Assembly (NCBI GenBank): GCA_937957815.1
Contig: CALFXN010000303.1
Coordinates: 1-11,478, forward strand
Reading direction: 5' to 3'
Length of the DNA: 11,478 nt
Source of the DNA: an uncultured Synergistales bacterium
GTDB lineage: Bacteria; Synergistota; Synergistia; Synergistales; Aminobacteriaceae
Part shown: positions 1-6,524 of the stretch, one piece after another
Numbering within the stretch: the first letter of the stretch is position 1
Layout of the letters: each line of letters opens with the position of its first letter
Translations under genes and position numbers: made by a program
Notes under the pieces: model-generated
The model's input: the letters and a program-made list of their open reading frames with translations, nothing else
Told to the model about the DNA's origin: nothing
Databases searched by the model: none

Positions 1-446
1 AACTCTCGGATTTGTTCGATGTATCGCAGGCCGTGTCCCTGAAATCGCGCGTCATACAGAAAAAAGCGATTCCCGAGGGGACGTGCGTGAGCTACGACGC
101 GACATTCACGACGTCGCGCCCGACAACCATAGCCATTGTCCCGATCGGATACGCCGACGGCCTGAGGAGAAGCGTTTCCAACCGCGCGAGCATGCTTCTT
201 CACGGATGCAGGGCTCCGATCATCGGGAAAATTTGCTGCGACTATTCGATCCTCGACATTACCGACATCCCGGACGCAGCGGAGGGCGACATCGTAACGA
301 TCTTCGGCAAAGACAACGGAACGGAACAATACGCGTACCACTATGCCGAGCTGTACCCCGCCTCTGTTTCCGAGGTTACGGCCACACTTACGTCGCGAAT
401 ACCCCGTTTCTATCTGAAGAACGGCACACTTGCAGTTAATAATTAA
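1..446 (+). CDS. Alanine racemase-family enzyme, C-terminal part (5' end outside window)
   Basis: This is the C-terminal beta-barrel domain of a fold-type III PLP amino acid racemase, the family that interconverts L- and D-alanine (or D-serine in VanT-type relatives) for cell wall or other D-amino acid use. The frame is open to the left edge (L-S-D-L before the TTG at 12), so the N-terminal PLP-lysine barrel lies outside the window. The match is clear: a SLKSRVIQ strand, VSY carrying the catalytic tyrosine (Tyr265 of the Geobacillus enzyme), PIGYADG, RAPIIGKI and a closing SRIPRFYL. One key position differs: the usual GRxxMD reads GKICCD, putting Cys where most alanine racemases have Met312. 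The next gene starts 36 bases downstream on the same strand, so the two are probably co-transcribed. Base composition is more AT-rich than in the genes beyond 1700. The family is certain; alanine as substrate is not, and a serine or broader racemase is possible. Confidence 0.85.
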   Translation, partial: LSDLFDVSQAVSLKSRVIQKKAIPEGTCVSYDATFTTSRPTTIAIVPIGYADGLRRSVSNRASMLLHGCRAPIIGKICCDYSILDITDIPDAAEGDIVTIFGKDNGTEQYAYHYAELYPASVSEVTATLTSRIPRFYLKNGTLAVNN

Positions 447-482
447 ACTTCTTAATTGATAGAGAAAGGATGGAGATTCACT

Positions 483-1556
483 ATGAAATATATCAATAGC
501 ATTCTTGAGGCAATCGGGAAAACGCCACTCTTGAAATTGAACAAACTGGGCAGCGGTATCGAAGCCAATGTTTTTGTCAAATTGGAATATTTGAATCCGA
601 GCGGCAGCTATAAGGACAGAATGGCTTTGGCCATGGTGGAGTCGGCCGAGAGAGGAGACACCTGGAACGGAAAAAAACTCTCTCCCGGAGGGACGGTTGT
701 CGAAGCGTCTGCGGGAAACACCGCCCCGGCCGTGGCGCTTGTGTGTGCAGCCAAGGGGTATAAATCCAAGCTGTTCCTGTATAGGTATTATTTTGCCAAG
801 GAAGTTGATGCAAGATTTAAGATTGTCCAGGCTTATGGGCCGCAAGTGGAAGTTTCCAGCGACCCGGAAGCGTATCTCCCGGAGGATCTTCTCGCAGACT
901 TTGTAGAGAAGCATAAAGATCTCCCCCACGTCATCGCCGCGAAAAGAGACTGTTGTCTCGAAGAAGAGCGGAATCAGAACACGGTATGGGTCGATCAGAT
1001 ATATAACAATGCCAACTACAGGGGACAAACCGAGATCGGACGCGAAATCGCGGATCAGTTGGACGGGAAGGTGGATGCCATCGGCTGTTCCGCAAGTTCC
1101 GGAGCGTCTCTGTACGGCATGTGCCTGGCGATGAGAGAAAGGGGTATAAAACCGGAGATGGTATTCGGAGTCGTCCCTGGGGGGAGCGAAGAGTACATCG
1201 AAATGGAAAAATCCGAGGGCAAAAGGGGAGACTTCCGGATCTCCCGTCTCAAGAAGGATGTCGCGAAAGCGATGGGGCTCGAAAAATGGGTCACCGAGAA
1301 GTCAATCCTCGAACAGCTGATCGACGACGGTTACCCGGACGTCTTCTTCCGCGTTTCGGACGAGGAGGCCAGGAACATGGCCAATCGCCTGTGCTCGGAG
1401 GAGGGAATCTATTGCGGTATGTCGTCGGGAGCGAACGTCGCCATCGCGCTCAAGATCGCTTCGCGGATGAAGAAGGGGCAGAATGTCGTCACATTGATCG
1501 TTGACAGGCGAGACCGATATCTTTCCGAATATCCGAACGACAAGTACGTCGTCTGA
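483..1556 (+). CDS. Cysteine synthase / cystathionine beta-synthase-like PLP enzyme, divergent
   Basis: This is a fold-type II PLP enzyme of 357 residues in the cysteine synthase/CBS family, which does beta-replacement or beta-elimination on serine, O-acetylserine or cysteine. NPSGSYKDR gives the PLP lysine (Lys44). EASAGNT (74-80) replaces the usual TSGNTG substrate loop. CSASSGAS (202-209) sits where the glycine-rich PLP-phosphate loop GTGGT is expected. GMSSGA (312-317) matches the GISSGA motif whose Ser contacts the PLP ring nitrogen. DRRDRYLSE (341-349) replaces the PxSGxRYLS block. The ATG at 483 is preferred over the in-frame TTG at 456 because AAAGGATGGAG lies just before it. It is the partner of the upstream racemase-like gene. 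The altered loops argue against a housekeeping CysK; a D-amino acid, diaminopropionate- or lanthionine-type reaction is a guess. Confidence 0.85.
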   Translation: MKYINSILEAIGKTPLLKLNKLGSGIEANVFVKLEYLNPSGSYKDRMALAMVESAERGDTWNGKKLSPGGTVVEASAGNTAPAVALVCAAKGYKSKLFLYRYYFAKEVDARFKIVQAYGPQVEVSSDPEAYLPEDLLADFVEKHKDLPHVIAAKRDCCLEEERNQNTVWVDQIYNNANYRGQTEIGREIADQLDGKVDAIGCSASSGASLYGMCLAMRERGIKPEMVFGVVPGGSEEYIEMEKSEGKRGDFRISRLKKDVAKAMGLEKWVTEKSILEQLIDDGYPDVFFRVSDEEARNMANRLCSEEGIYCGMSSGANVAIALKIASRMKKGQNVVTLIVDRRDRYLSEYPNDKYVV

Positions 1557-1617
1557 TATCTCTCCGGATCGTGTCACGGAATATTCCGGAAACCCCAGGA
1601 CGTGGAAAGCGTGAAGT

Positions 1618-1652
1618 CGGTCTGAACATCCAAACCGGCGAAGCGGTCTGAA
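1618..1652. repeat. Short direct repeat in convergent intergenic region
   Basis: The 9-mer CGGTCTGAA occurs at 1618-1626 and 1644-1652, and each copy is followed by an AAACCGG (after 5 bases in the first, overlapping the repeat in the second). Nearby, CGGAATATTCCG at 1577-1588 is a perfect 12-bp palindrome. The region 1557-1735 between two convergent genes has no gene I can support. The function of these small repeats is unknown; they could be chance. Confidence 0.3.
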
Positions 1653-1679
1653 ACCGGACGCCACTCGATACCGTGAGCC

Positions 1680-1724
1680 GACGCGACGGAATGCGGGAAA
1701 GGATCTTCCGCATTCCGTCGCGTC
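1680..1724 (-). terminator. Long hairpin in convergent intergenic region, probable terminator
   Basis: The left arm at 1680-1698 begins GACGCGACGGAATGCGG and pairs with the right arm at 1706-1724, giving a 19-bp stem with one G-U pair and a 7-base loop. It begins 11 bases after the cupin stop on the - strand, and could also end transcription arriving from the + strand gene that stops at 1556. Neither side has a proper T-run, so if it is a terminator it is a hairpin-dominated one; an mRNA 3'-end stabiliser is the alternative. Confidence 0.6.
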
Positions 1725-1735
1725 ATGTTGACCCT

Positions 1736-2065
1736 TTACGCCCGGATCATTACGAGCGTCATCTTGAACGGCGTGAGCGCCTCGAGCGCGTGCGTCACGT
1801 TCGCGGGCATGATGATCCCCTGCCCCGCGCAGACCGTCTTGGGTTCGCCGCCGATCCTGATCTCGACGCTTCCGTCGGTCACGAGGACGAGCGCGTCGTA
1901 GGGCGCCGTGTGCTCCGAGAGCGCCTGCCCCTCGTCGAACGCGAACGAGGTCACGGTTCCCGCGGGTCGGTCGACGATCGTCCGGCTCACGACCGAGTCG
2001 ACCTGGTAGGCCGTCAGCCCCCCGACGTCGAAGGGCGTTCCCTTTTCGATCGATTCCTTCGCCAT
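1736..2065 (-). CDS. Small single-domain cupin protein
   Basis: This 109-residue protein is a single cupin beta-barrel. Motif 1 is degenerate: E-G at 45-46, His52 and Asp57 are present, then V-T-D-G, and the second His of the usual HxH is replaced (H-T-A). Motif 2 is seen as G-Q-G-I-I-M-P-A-N-V-T-H, with His92. So a metal site is possible but incomplete. The reaction is unknown; small cupins of this kind often bind a metal or a small ligand. The ATG at 2065 lies 5 bases after the hcp stop, so it is the last gene of the rrf2-ferredoxin-hcp transcript and is likely translationally coupled. The frame stays open upstream through hcp as an antisense-free shadow, but family homology begins at this Met. 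A hairpin follows 11 bases after the stop. Its place in the operon suggests a role linked to Hcp, not shown by sequence. Confidence 0.85.
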   Translation of the reverse strand: MAKESIEKGTPFDVGGLTAYQVDSVVSRTIVDRPAGTVTSFAFDEGQALSEHTAPYDALVLVTDGSVEIRIGGEPKTVCAGQGIIMPANVTHALEALTPFKMTLVMIRA

Positions 2066-2070
2066 CGGCG

Positions 2071-3720
2071 TCACTTCCCGAGGATCTCGGCCAGGTCCTT
2101 CTCGACCGTCGTGATCGGCTGGAGGTTCAGCTTCTCCTGCAACACCTTGAAGACGGGTTCCTTGACGAAGGCCGGAAGGCTCGGACCGATCTTCATGTTG
2201 CGGATGCCGAGGTGCAGCAGCGAGAGCAGGATGCACACGGCCTTCTGTTCGTACCACGAGAGCACGAGCGAGAGCGGCAGGCCGTTGACGTCGGTCTTGA
2301 AGGCGTCGGCGAGCGCGAGGGCGATCCGGACTGCCGAGTAGGCGTCGTTGCACTGGCCGCAGTCGAGAAGCCTCGGGATGCCGTCGATGGCGCCGAAGTC
2401 GAGCTTGTTGAAGCGGTACTTGCCGCACGCGAGCGTCAGGATCACGCAGTCGTTCGGCACGGCCTTCGCGAAGTCGGTGTAGTAGCTCCGGCCCGGCTTG
2501 GCGCCGTCGCAGCCGCCGATCAGGAAGAAGTGGCGGATCTTTCCGGCCTTGACGAGTTCGATGACCTTTCCGGCCGCGTTCATGACCGCGTTGCGCGCGA
2601 AGCCGATCATGATTTCGTGCGCGGGCGCGTCCTCGGCGAATCCGGGAGCTGCGAGCGCCGCCTCGATGACGGGCGTGAAGTCCTTGTCCGGTCCGATGTG
2701 CGTGACGCCCGGCCAGGCGACGAGCCCCGTCGTGAAGATCCGGCCCTTGTAGGAATCCTTGGGCTTCTGGATGCAGTTCGTCGTCATGAGGATCGCGCCG
2801 GGGAAGGCGTCGAACTCCTCGCGCTGGTTCTGCCACGCGCCGCCGTAGTTGCCTGTGAGGTGCGGATACTTCTTGAGTCCCGGGTAGGCGAGGCACGGAA
2901 GCATCTCGCCGTGGGTGTAGACGTTGATGCCTTTGCCGGCGGTCTGCTGGAGCAGCTTGTCGAGATCCTTGAGGTCATGTCCCGAGACGAGAATCGCCTT
3001 GCCCTTGACCGGAGTGACGAGGACTTTCGTGGGTTCCGGGTGTCCGTAGGACGTGGTGTTCGCGCGGTCGAGAAGCTCCATGACGGCGACGTTCCATTTC
3101 CCGGCGTCCATCGCCCGGCCGACGAGCCCGTCGACGGTGTAGGACTCCGAGGTCAGATAGTCGAGAAAGTCGTGGAAGAACCCGTAGATCGCGTCGTCGT
3201 CGAACCCGAGGACGTGCGCGTGGTCGATGTACGCGGCGCTTCCCTTGAGGCCGAGAAGGATGAGATACCGGAGCCCTTGGACGACTTCGCCCCATTTTTC
3301 CTCGCCCGCCGCCACGCCGTGCTTCGCGGCTTCGGTCATCATCGCGTCGCGCGTCGCGGGGATCGCGACGGTCGCCGGGCCGCCGAGCGTCTCGGGCGTC
3401 TTTCCGGCCTTGCGGCACGCGTCCTCGTAGAGCGCCTTCGCGCGGTCGCGAATCTGACCGGCCTTCCGGATGAGCCCCTCGATGCGTTCCTCGTCGAAGT
3501 TCACGTTCGTGATCGTCGTGAAGAGCGCCTCCGTCACGAAGACGTCGACGTCCTTGTCAATGGCGCCGAGCGCGCGGGCCCTGTGCGCGTATTGCGACAC
3601 CCCCTGCGTGACGTAGAGCAACAAATCCTGAAGATCCGCAACCTCCGGACTCTTGCCGCACACGCCGAATGCGGTGCACCCCGTTCCCTTGGCCGTCTGT
3701 TCGCACTGGTAGCAATACAT
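2071..3720 (-). CDS. hcp: Hybrid cluster protein (hydroxylamine / NO reductase), class I
   Basis: Hcp is a cytoplasmic Fe-S protein, described as a hydroxylamine reductase and in enterics as a nitric oxide reductase. The protein is 549 residues from the ATG at 3720. That start is chosen over the ATG at 3729 because GGAGGAG (3731-3737) is correctly spaced for it and it places Cys3, Cys6, Cys15 and Cys21 as in the Desulfovibrio enzyme. The CX2CX8CX5C pattern marks class I, with a [4Fe-4S] proximal cluster. All hybrid-cluster ligands are visible: His248 (SGHD), Glu272 (HGEM), Cys316 (TTNC), Cys404 (GGCDG), Cys432 (ACGKYRFN), Cys457 (CGQC) and Glu491 (SWYEQKA). It is the third gene of the operon, 39 bases after the ferredoxin-domain gene and 5 bases before the cupin. 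Regulation by the operon's Rrf2 protein is inferred. No missing residue or frameshift was seen. Confidence 0.98.
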   Translation of the reverse strand: MYCYQCEQTAKGTGCTAFGVCGKSPEVADLQDLLLYVTQGVSQYAHRARALGAIDKDVDVFVTEALFTTITNVNFDEERIEGLIRKAGQIRDRAKALYEDACRKAGKTPETLGGPATVAIPATRDAMMTEAAKHGVAAGEEKWGEVVQGLRYLILLGLKGSAAYIDHAHVLGFDDDAIYGFFHDFLDYLTSESYTVDGLVGRAMDAGKWNVAVMELLDRANTTSYGHPEPTKVLVTPVKGKAILVSGHDLKDLDKLLQQTAGKGINVYTHGEMLPCLAYPGLKKYPHLTGNYGGAWQNQREEFDAFPGAILMTTNCIQKPKDSYKGRIFTTGLVAWPGVTHIGPDKDFTPVIEAALAAPGFAEDAPAHEIMIGFARNAVMNAAGKVIELVKAGKIRHFFLIGGCDGAKPGRSYYTDFAKAVPNDCVILTLACGKYRFNKLDFGAIDGIPRLLDCGQCNDAYSAVRIALALADAFKTDVNGLPLSLVLSWYEQKAVCILLSLLHLGIRNMKIGPSLPAFVKEPVFKVLQEKLNLQPITTVEKDLAEILGK

Positions 3721-3759
3721 TCCCGTCATCTCCTCCGTGTCTGTTTTGTGGAGCCGTCT

Positions 3760-4554
3760 CTATGCGTTCGTTCCGAAGACCCACGTCTTCGTTTCCCTGT
3801 CGAGAATGTCGCCCCGGACGCCGACCGTCGTGATCCGGAGCGCGGCGTCGCGCCCCACGCGGCGGATCGCTTCCTCGAGGATCCGCGTCATGCCCCCGCA
3901 GCAGGGGACTTCCATTCGAACGAGCGAGAGCGTCGCCGGTTCGTTCACTTCGATGATCCGCGCGAGCTTATCGACGTACCACTGCGCGTCGTCGAGCTTG
4001 GGGCACCCGACGAGGCAGACGGTGTTCGGCCCGGAGAGGAACGTCCGGTAGAAATCGGGGTGCGCGAAGGCGGTGCAGTCGGCGGCGATCAGGAGATCTG
4101 CGCCCTTGAGGTAGGGAGCGTTTTCGGGAACGAGCCGCAGCTGCACGGGCCAGTTCGACAAACGCGATTCCGTCGGTTCGGACGGTCTATTCTGTAGTGT
4201 ATCAGAAGTCTGACTTCGCCTCAAATCGCGCATGGCGCTCCCGGGACAGCCGCACCCGAGACTTCCGGCCTCCGGGGATTTCGGAGCCGCTTCCGGCTTC
4301 TTCGAATGTCCGGCCTGCGCGAGCGCAGCGGCCTCGTCGAACGGAGCCGCCTCGCGCTCCTCGATCGTGAGCGCGCCCCGGGGGCATTCGCCGATGCATG
4401 CGCCGAGCCCGTCGCAGTACGAATCGCTCACGAGCTTCGCCTTTCCGTCGACGATCCGGATCGCACCCTCGTGGCAGGTCTGCGCGCACTGGCCGCAGCC
4501 GTCGCACTTCTCTTCGTCGATCCGGATGATCTTTCTCGTCGCCCTTCCGCTCAT
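3760..4554 (-). CDS. 4Fe-4S ferredoxin-domain protein of the hcp operon
   Basis: This 264-residue cytoplasmic protein has an N-terminal two-cluster ferredoxin domain and a longer C-terminal domain of unknown function. Cluster 1 is complete: Cys17, 20, 23 and 27. The second motif, CDGLGACIGECP, has Cys47, 53 and 57 but Leu50 where the second ligand is expected. A low-complexity Ala/Pro/Glu linker (about 68-98) leads to GCGCPG (Cys101, Cys103), then SNWPVQLRL, followed by Cys160, Cys180, Cys184 and a VPCCGGM motif (Cys218-Cys219). Proteins with this layout are often found beside hcp in anaerobes; electron delivery to Hcp is a reasonable inference but unproven. Its ATG overlaps the stop of the Rrf2 gene (ATGA at 4551-4554), so translation is coupled and the longer upstream frame is not used. 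Confidence 0.92.
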   Translation of the reverse strand: MSGRATRKIIRIDEEKCDGCGQCAQTCHEGAIRIVDGKAKLVSDSYCDGLGACIGECPRGALTIEEREAAPFDEAAALAQAGHSKKPEAAPKSPEAGSLGCGCPGSAMRDLRRSQTSDTLQNRPSEPTESRLSNWPVQLRLVPENAPYLKGADLLIAADCTAFAHPDFYRTFLSGPNTVCLVGCPKLDDAQWYVDKLARIIEVNEPATLSLVRMEVPCCGGMTRILEEAIRRVGRDAALRITTVGVRGDILDRETKTWVFGTNA

Positions 4555-4976
4555 CTCTTCGTTCCCTCCTCGTCCTTCGCGGAGAGGTCCGCGAGGGTGA
4601 CTCTGTGAAGATAGTCCAGAAATTCCCGTTCCATCCGCTCCGTCTCTCCCCCGAAGATGCAGCGCCCGAAGGGGCATTCGTTCGCTCCGAGAAGGCACGC
4701 GCCGCACTCGGTCGTTCCCTCGATCGCCTCGTACACGCGGAAGAGCGTCACGGTGCGGGGATCGTCCGCGATCTCAAAGCCGCCCCCCGGCCCCCGCGTG
4801 GAATGGACGAGCCCGGCATGGACGAGACGCTGGAAGACCTTCAGAAGGTGTGCCTCCGAGACGCCGATCGCCTCCGAAATCTCGTGACCGCTCATTCGCG
4901 CTCCCCGGATCGCGAGGAGCCCCATGCCGTGAAAGGCGATCGACACCGCCTCCGAAATCCGAAACAACCCTGCCAT
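4551..4976 (-). CDS. Rrf2-family regulator with four-cysteine cluster loop
   Basis: This 141-residue transcription factor belongs to the Rrf2 family (IscR, NsrR, CymR, RsrR). A winged helix-turn-helix occupies about residues 1-75: the recognition region is S-H-E... G-V-S-E-A-H-L-L-K-V-F-Q-R-L and the wing is TRGPGGGFEIA. The cluster loop has Cys91, Cys94, Cys101 and Cys106 (CX2CX6CX4C). IscR and NsrR use three cysteines, so an Fe-S sensor of NO, redox or iron state is likely, with different spacing. The ATG at 4976 has a strong GGAGGTGG site at 4981-4988. It is the first gene of the operon with the ferredoxin-domain protein, hcp and the cupin, and an inverted repeat in its promoter suggests autoregulation. 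By context it could be called NsrR-like, but the sequence does not prove which signal it senses. Confidence 0.93.
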   Translation of the reverse strand: MAGLFRISEAVSIAFHGMGLLAIRGARMSGHEISEAIGVSEAHLLKVFQRLVHAGLVHSTRGPGGGFEIADDPRTVTLFRVYEAIEGTTECGACLLGANECPFGRCIFGGETERMEREFLDYLHRVTLADLSAKDEEGTKR

Positions 4977-5001
4977 ACCGCCACCTCCGTTTACAGGAAT
5001 A

Positions 5002-5029
5002 AAGGTACCACAATTCTTGAATATGTCAA
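5002..5029 (-). promoter_or_regulatory. Promoter of the rrf2-ferredoxin-hcp-cupin operon
   Basis: On the - strand TTGACA (5029-5024) is a perfect -35 box and TACCTT (5007-5002) a weak -10 after 16 bases. Transcription would start near 4995, giving a leader of about 20 bases that contains the ribosome binding site. The weak -10 fits a promoter controlled by a regulator bound over the -35. Confidence 0.6.
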
Positions 5030-5032
5030 GAA
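5014..5032. promoter_or_regulatory. Inverted repeat, candidate Rrf2 operator
   Basis: TTCTTGA, five bases, TCAAGAA: a perfect 7-5-7 palindrome covering the -35 box of the rrf2 operon. Binding here would block RNA polymerase. Rrf2 proteins bind imperfect dyads of about this size, so the operon's own regulator is the likely ligand. That is inference from position. Confidence 0.55.
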
Positions 5033-5058
5033 GAAAACGGCCTCGCGGAAGAGGCCGT
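5031..5058 (-). terminator. Rho-independent terminator of trkH
   Basis: On the - strand an 8-bp GC-rich stem, ACGGCCTC with GAGGCCGT (5058-5037) around a 6-base loop, is followed by TTTTCTTCTT. It starts 13 bases after the trkH stop. Its T-rich tail touches the operator of the next operon, so the two transcription units are packed with no spare sequence between them. Confidence 0.88.
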
Positions 5059-5071
5059 CGAATGTCAGATT

Positions 5072-6523
5072 CTACCGTCGCCAGGTGACGGGGAGGAAGA
5101 GGAGGACGACCGTGTAGAGTTCGAGTCGTCCGAGGAGCATGCAGAGCGACAGGACCCACTTGCCGGCCGCCGGAACGCCGGCGTAGTTGTCCATCGGGCC
5201 GACGGAGCCGAAGCCCGGGCCGACGTTGCCGATCGTCGCCGCGACGCTCGATATGGCCGTGACGATGTCGAGGCCGAGACAGGCCATGACGATCGTCGCC
5301 GTCGCGAACAGCGCGATGTAGAGGATGAAAAACGCGGTGACGGATGTGATCGCGTCCCGGGGTACGGGCTTGCCGCACACGCGGCAGGTCATGATCCCCT
5401 GCGGGTGGAGGATTCTCAGGAGTTCCATCTTGACGTGACGCAGCACGAGCATGATCCGGAGGTTCTTGATGCCGCCGCCGGTCGATCCGGCGCACCCGCC
5501 GACGAACATCAGGAGCAGCATGACGATTTGCGTGCCCGGATGCCACGTTTCGTAGTCCGCCGTGACGAACCCCGTCGTCGTGATCATGCTGACGACCTGG
5601 AACGCGGCGTAGCGTAGCGCGTCGGCGACGCCCGCGTATGTCCCCGTGGCAAGCAGCAGGACGGAGACGATGAGAGTCGCGCCGCCAGTGACGTATGTGT
5701 AGAACCGGAATTCGTCGTCCTTCCAGAAGACGCCCCACTTGCCCTTCAAAAAGAGGTAGTGCAGCGTGAAGTTGGCCCCCGCGAGAAACATGAAGATCGT
5801 GATGATCCAGTCGAAGTACGCGCTGTTATATTGTCCGATCGATTTGTTGAGCGGCGAGAAGCCGCCTGTCGCCATCGTGCCGAACGTATGCGTGAGCGAC
5901 TCGAAGAGGTTCATGCCCCCGAGCATCAGGAGGACGGTCTGCGCGACGGACATGAGAACGTAGACGCCCCAGAGGAGGAGCGCCGTCTGCTGGACGCGCG
6001 GAGTGAGCTTTTCCGGGATCGGCCCGGGAACCTCGGCCTTGTAGAGCTGCATTCCGCCGACGCCGAGGAACGGCAGGATCGCGAGGCTCAGGACGATGAT
6101 TCCCATGCCCCCGAGCCAGTGCGTGAGGTCGCGCCAGAAGAGGATTCCACGAGGGTTCGCCTCGATGTCCGAAAGGACCGAGGCTCCCGTCGTCGTGAAC
6201 CCCGACATCGCCTCGAAGAACGCGTCCGTGAACGAGGGAACCGTACCGTGGAGCAGGTAGGGCAACCCGCCGACGACCGAGGCGACGACCCACGAAAACG
6301 TTACCACCGCGAACGCCTCGCGGACCCCGAGATCCGCGTAGTCGGCATCGCGCCCGATCAGGAAGAGCGCGGCCGAGAAGACGAGCCCCGCCGCGATGGA
6401 TTCCATGAAGGGGTTCACGTCCGCGCTTCCGTCCCAGATCGCCCAGGCGAGCGGCCAGAGCATGAACAGCGCGACGATTCCCGAAATGAGCGACAGGACC
6501 TTCAGAACGACCCGAAAGCGCAT
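5072..6523 (-). CDS. trkH: Trk/Ktr-type potassium transporter membrane subunit
   Basis: TrkH is the pore subunit of a K+ uptake system in the inner membrane and needs TrkA for gating. The 483-residue protein has the expected four-fold repeat of M1-P-M2 units. The selectivity filter segments are visible: SGFTTTGAS (107-115), MATGGFS (217-223), ITTTGFVT (314-321) and IGNVGPGFG (431-439). GCAGSTGGGIKNLR (343-356) and the following HPxG segment are also family features. A cytoplasmic loop carries TCRVCGKPV, a CxxC (Cys380, Cys383) where related proteins usually have no paired cysteines. The start at 6523 lies one base after the trkA stop (TGA-T-ATG), so the two are coupled. The gene is followed by a rho-independent terminator. 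The start gives an MRFRV... cytoplasmic lead and first membrane helix, as expected. Confidence 0.97.
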   Translation of the reverse strand: MRFRVVLKVLSLISGIVALFMLWPLAWAIWDGSADVNPFMESIAAGLVFSAALFLIGRDADYADLGVREAFAVVTFSWVVASVVGGLPYLLHGTVPSFTDAFFEAMSGFTTTGASVLSDIEANPRGILFWRDLTHWLGGMGIIVLSLAILPFLGVGGMQLYKAEVPGPIPEKLTPRVQQTALLLWGVYVLMSVAQTVLLMLGGMNLFESLTHTFGTMATGGFSPLNKSIGQYNSAYFDWIITIFMFLAGANFTLHYLFLKGKWGVFWKDDEFRFYTYVTGGATLIVSVLLLATGTYAGVADALRYAAFQVVSMITTTGFVTADYETWHPGTQIVMLLLMFVGGCAGSTGGGIKNLRIMLVLRHVKMELLRILHPQGIMTCRVCGKPVPRDAITSVTAFFILYIALFATATIVMACLGLDIVTAISSVAATIGNVGPGFGSVGPMDNYAGVPAAGKWVLSLCMLLGRLELYTVVLLFLPVTWRR

Positions 6524-6524
6524 A

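Noticed and set aside
2066..2896. Upstream extension of the cupin frame through hcp
   Set aside because: The extension is Arg-rich and lies in another frame of hcp on the same strand. Cupin homology and a sensible start appear only at the ATG at 2065.
2212..4197. A 661-codon open frame on the + strand opposite hcp and the ferredoxin-domain gene
   Set aside because: It is antisense to two genes with full family motifs. Its protein is rich in Arg, Glu, Val and Asp with no recognisable fold, as expected from the complement of GC-rich coding DNA.
4555..4707. Upstream extension of the ferredoxin-domain frame
   Set aside because: It overlaps the Rrf2 cysteine region in another frame. The ATGA overlap at 4551-4554 and the family start at MSGRAT fit better.
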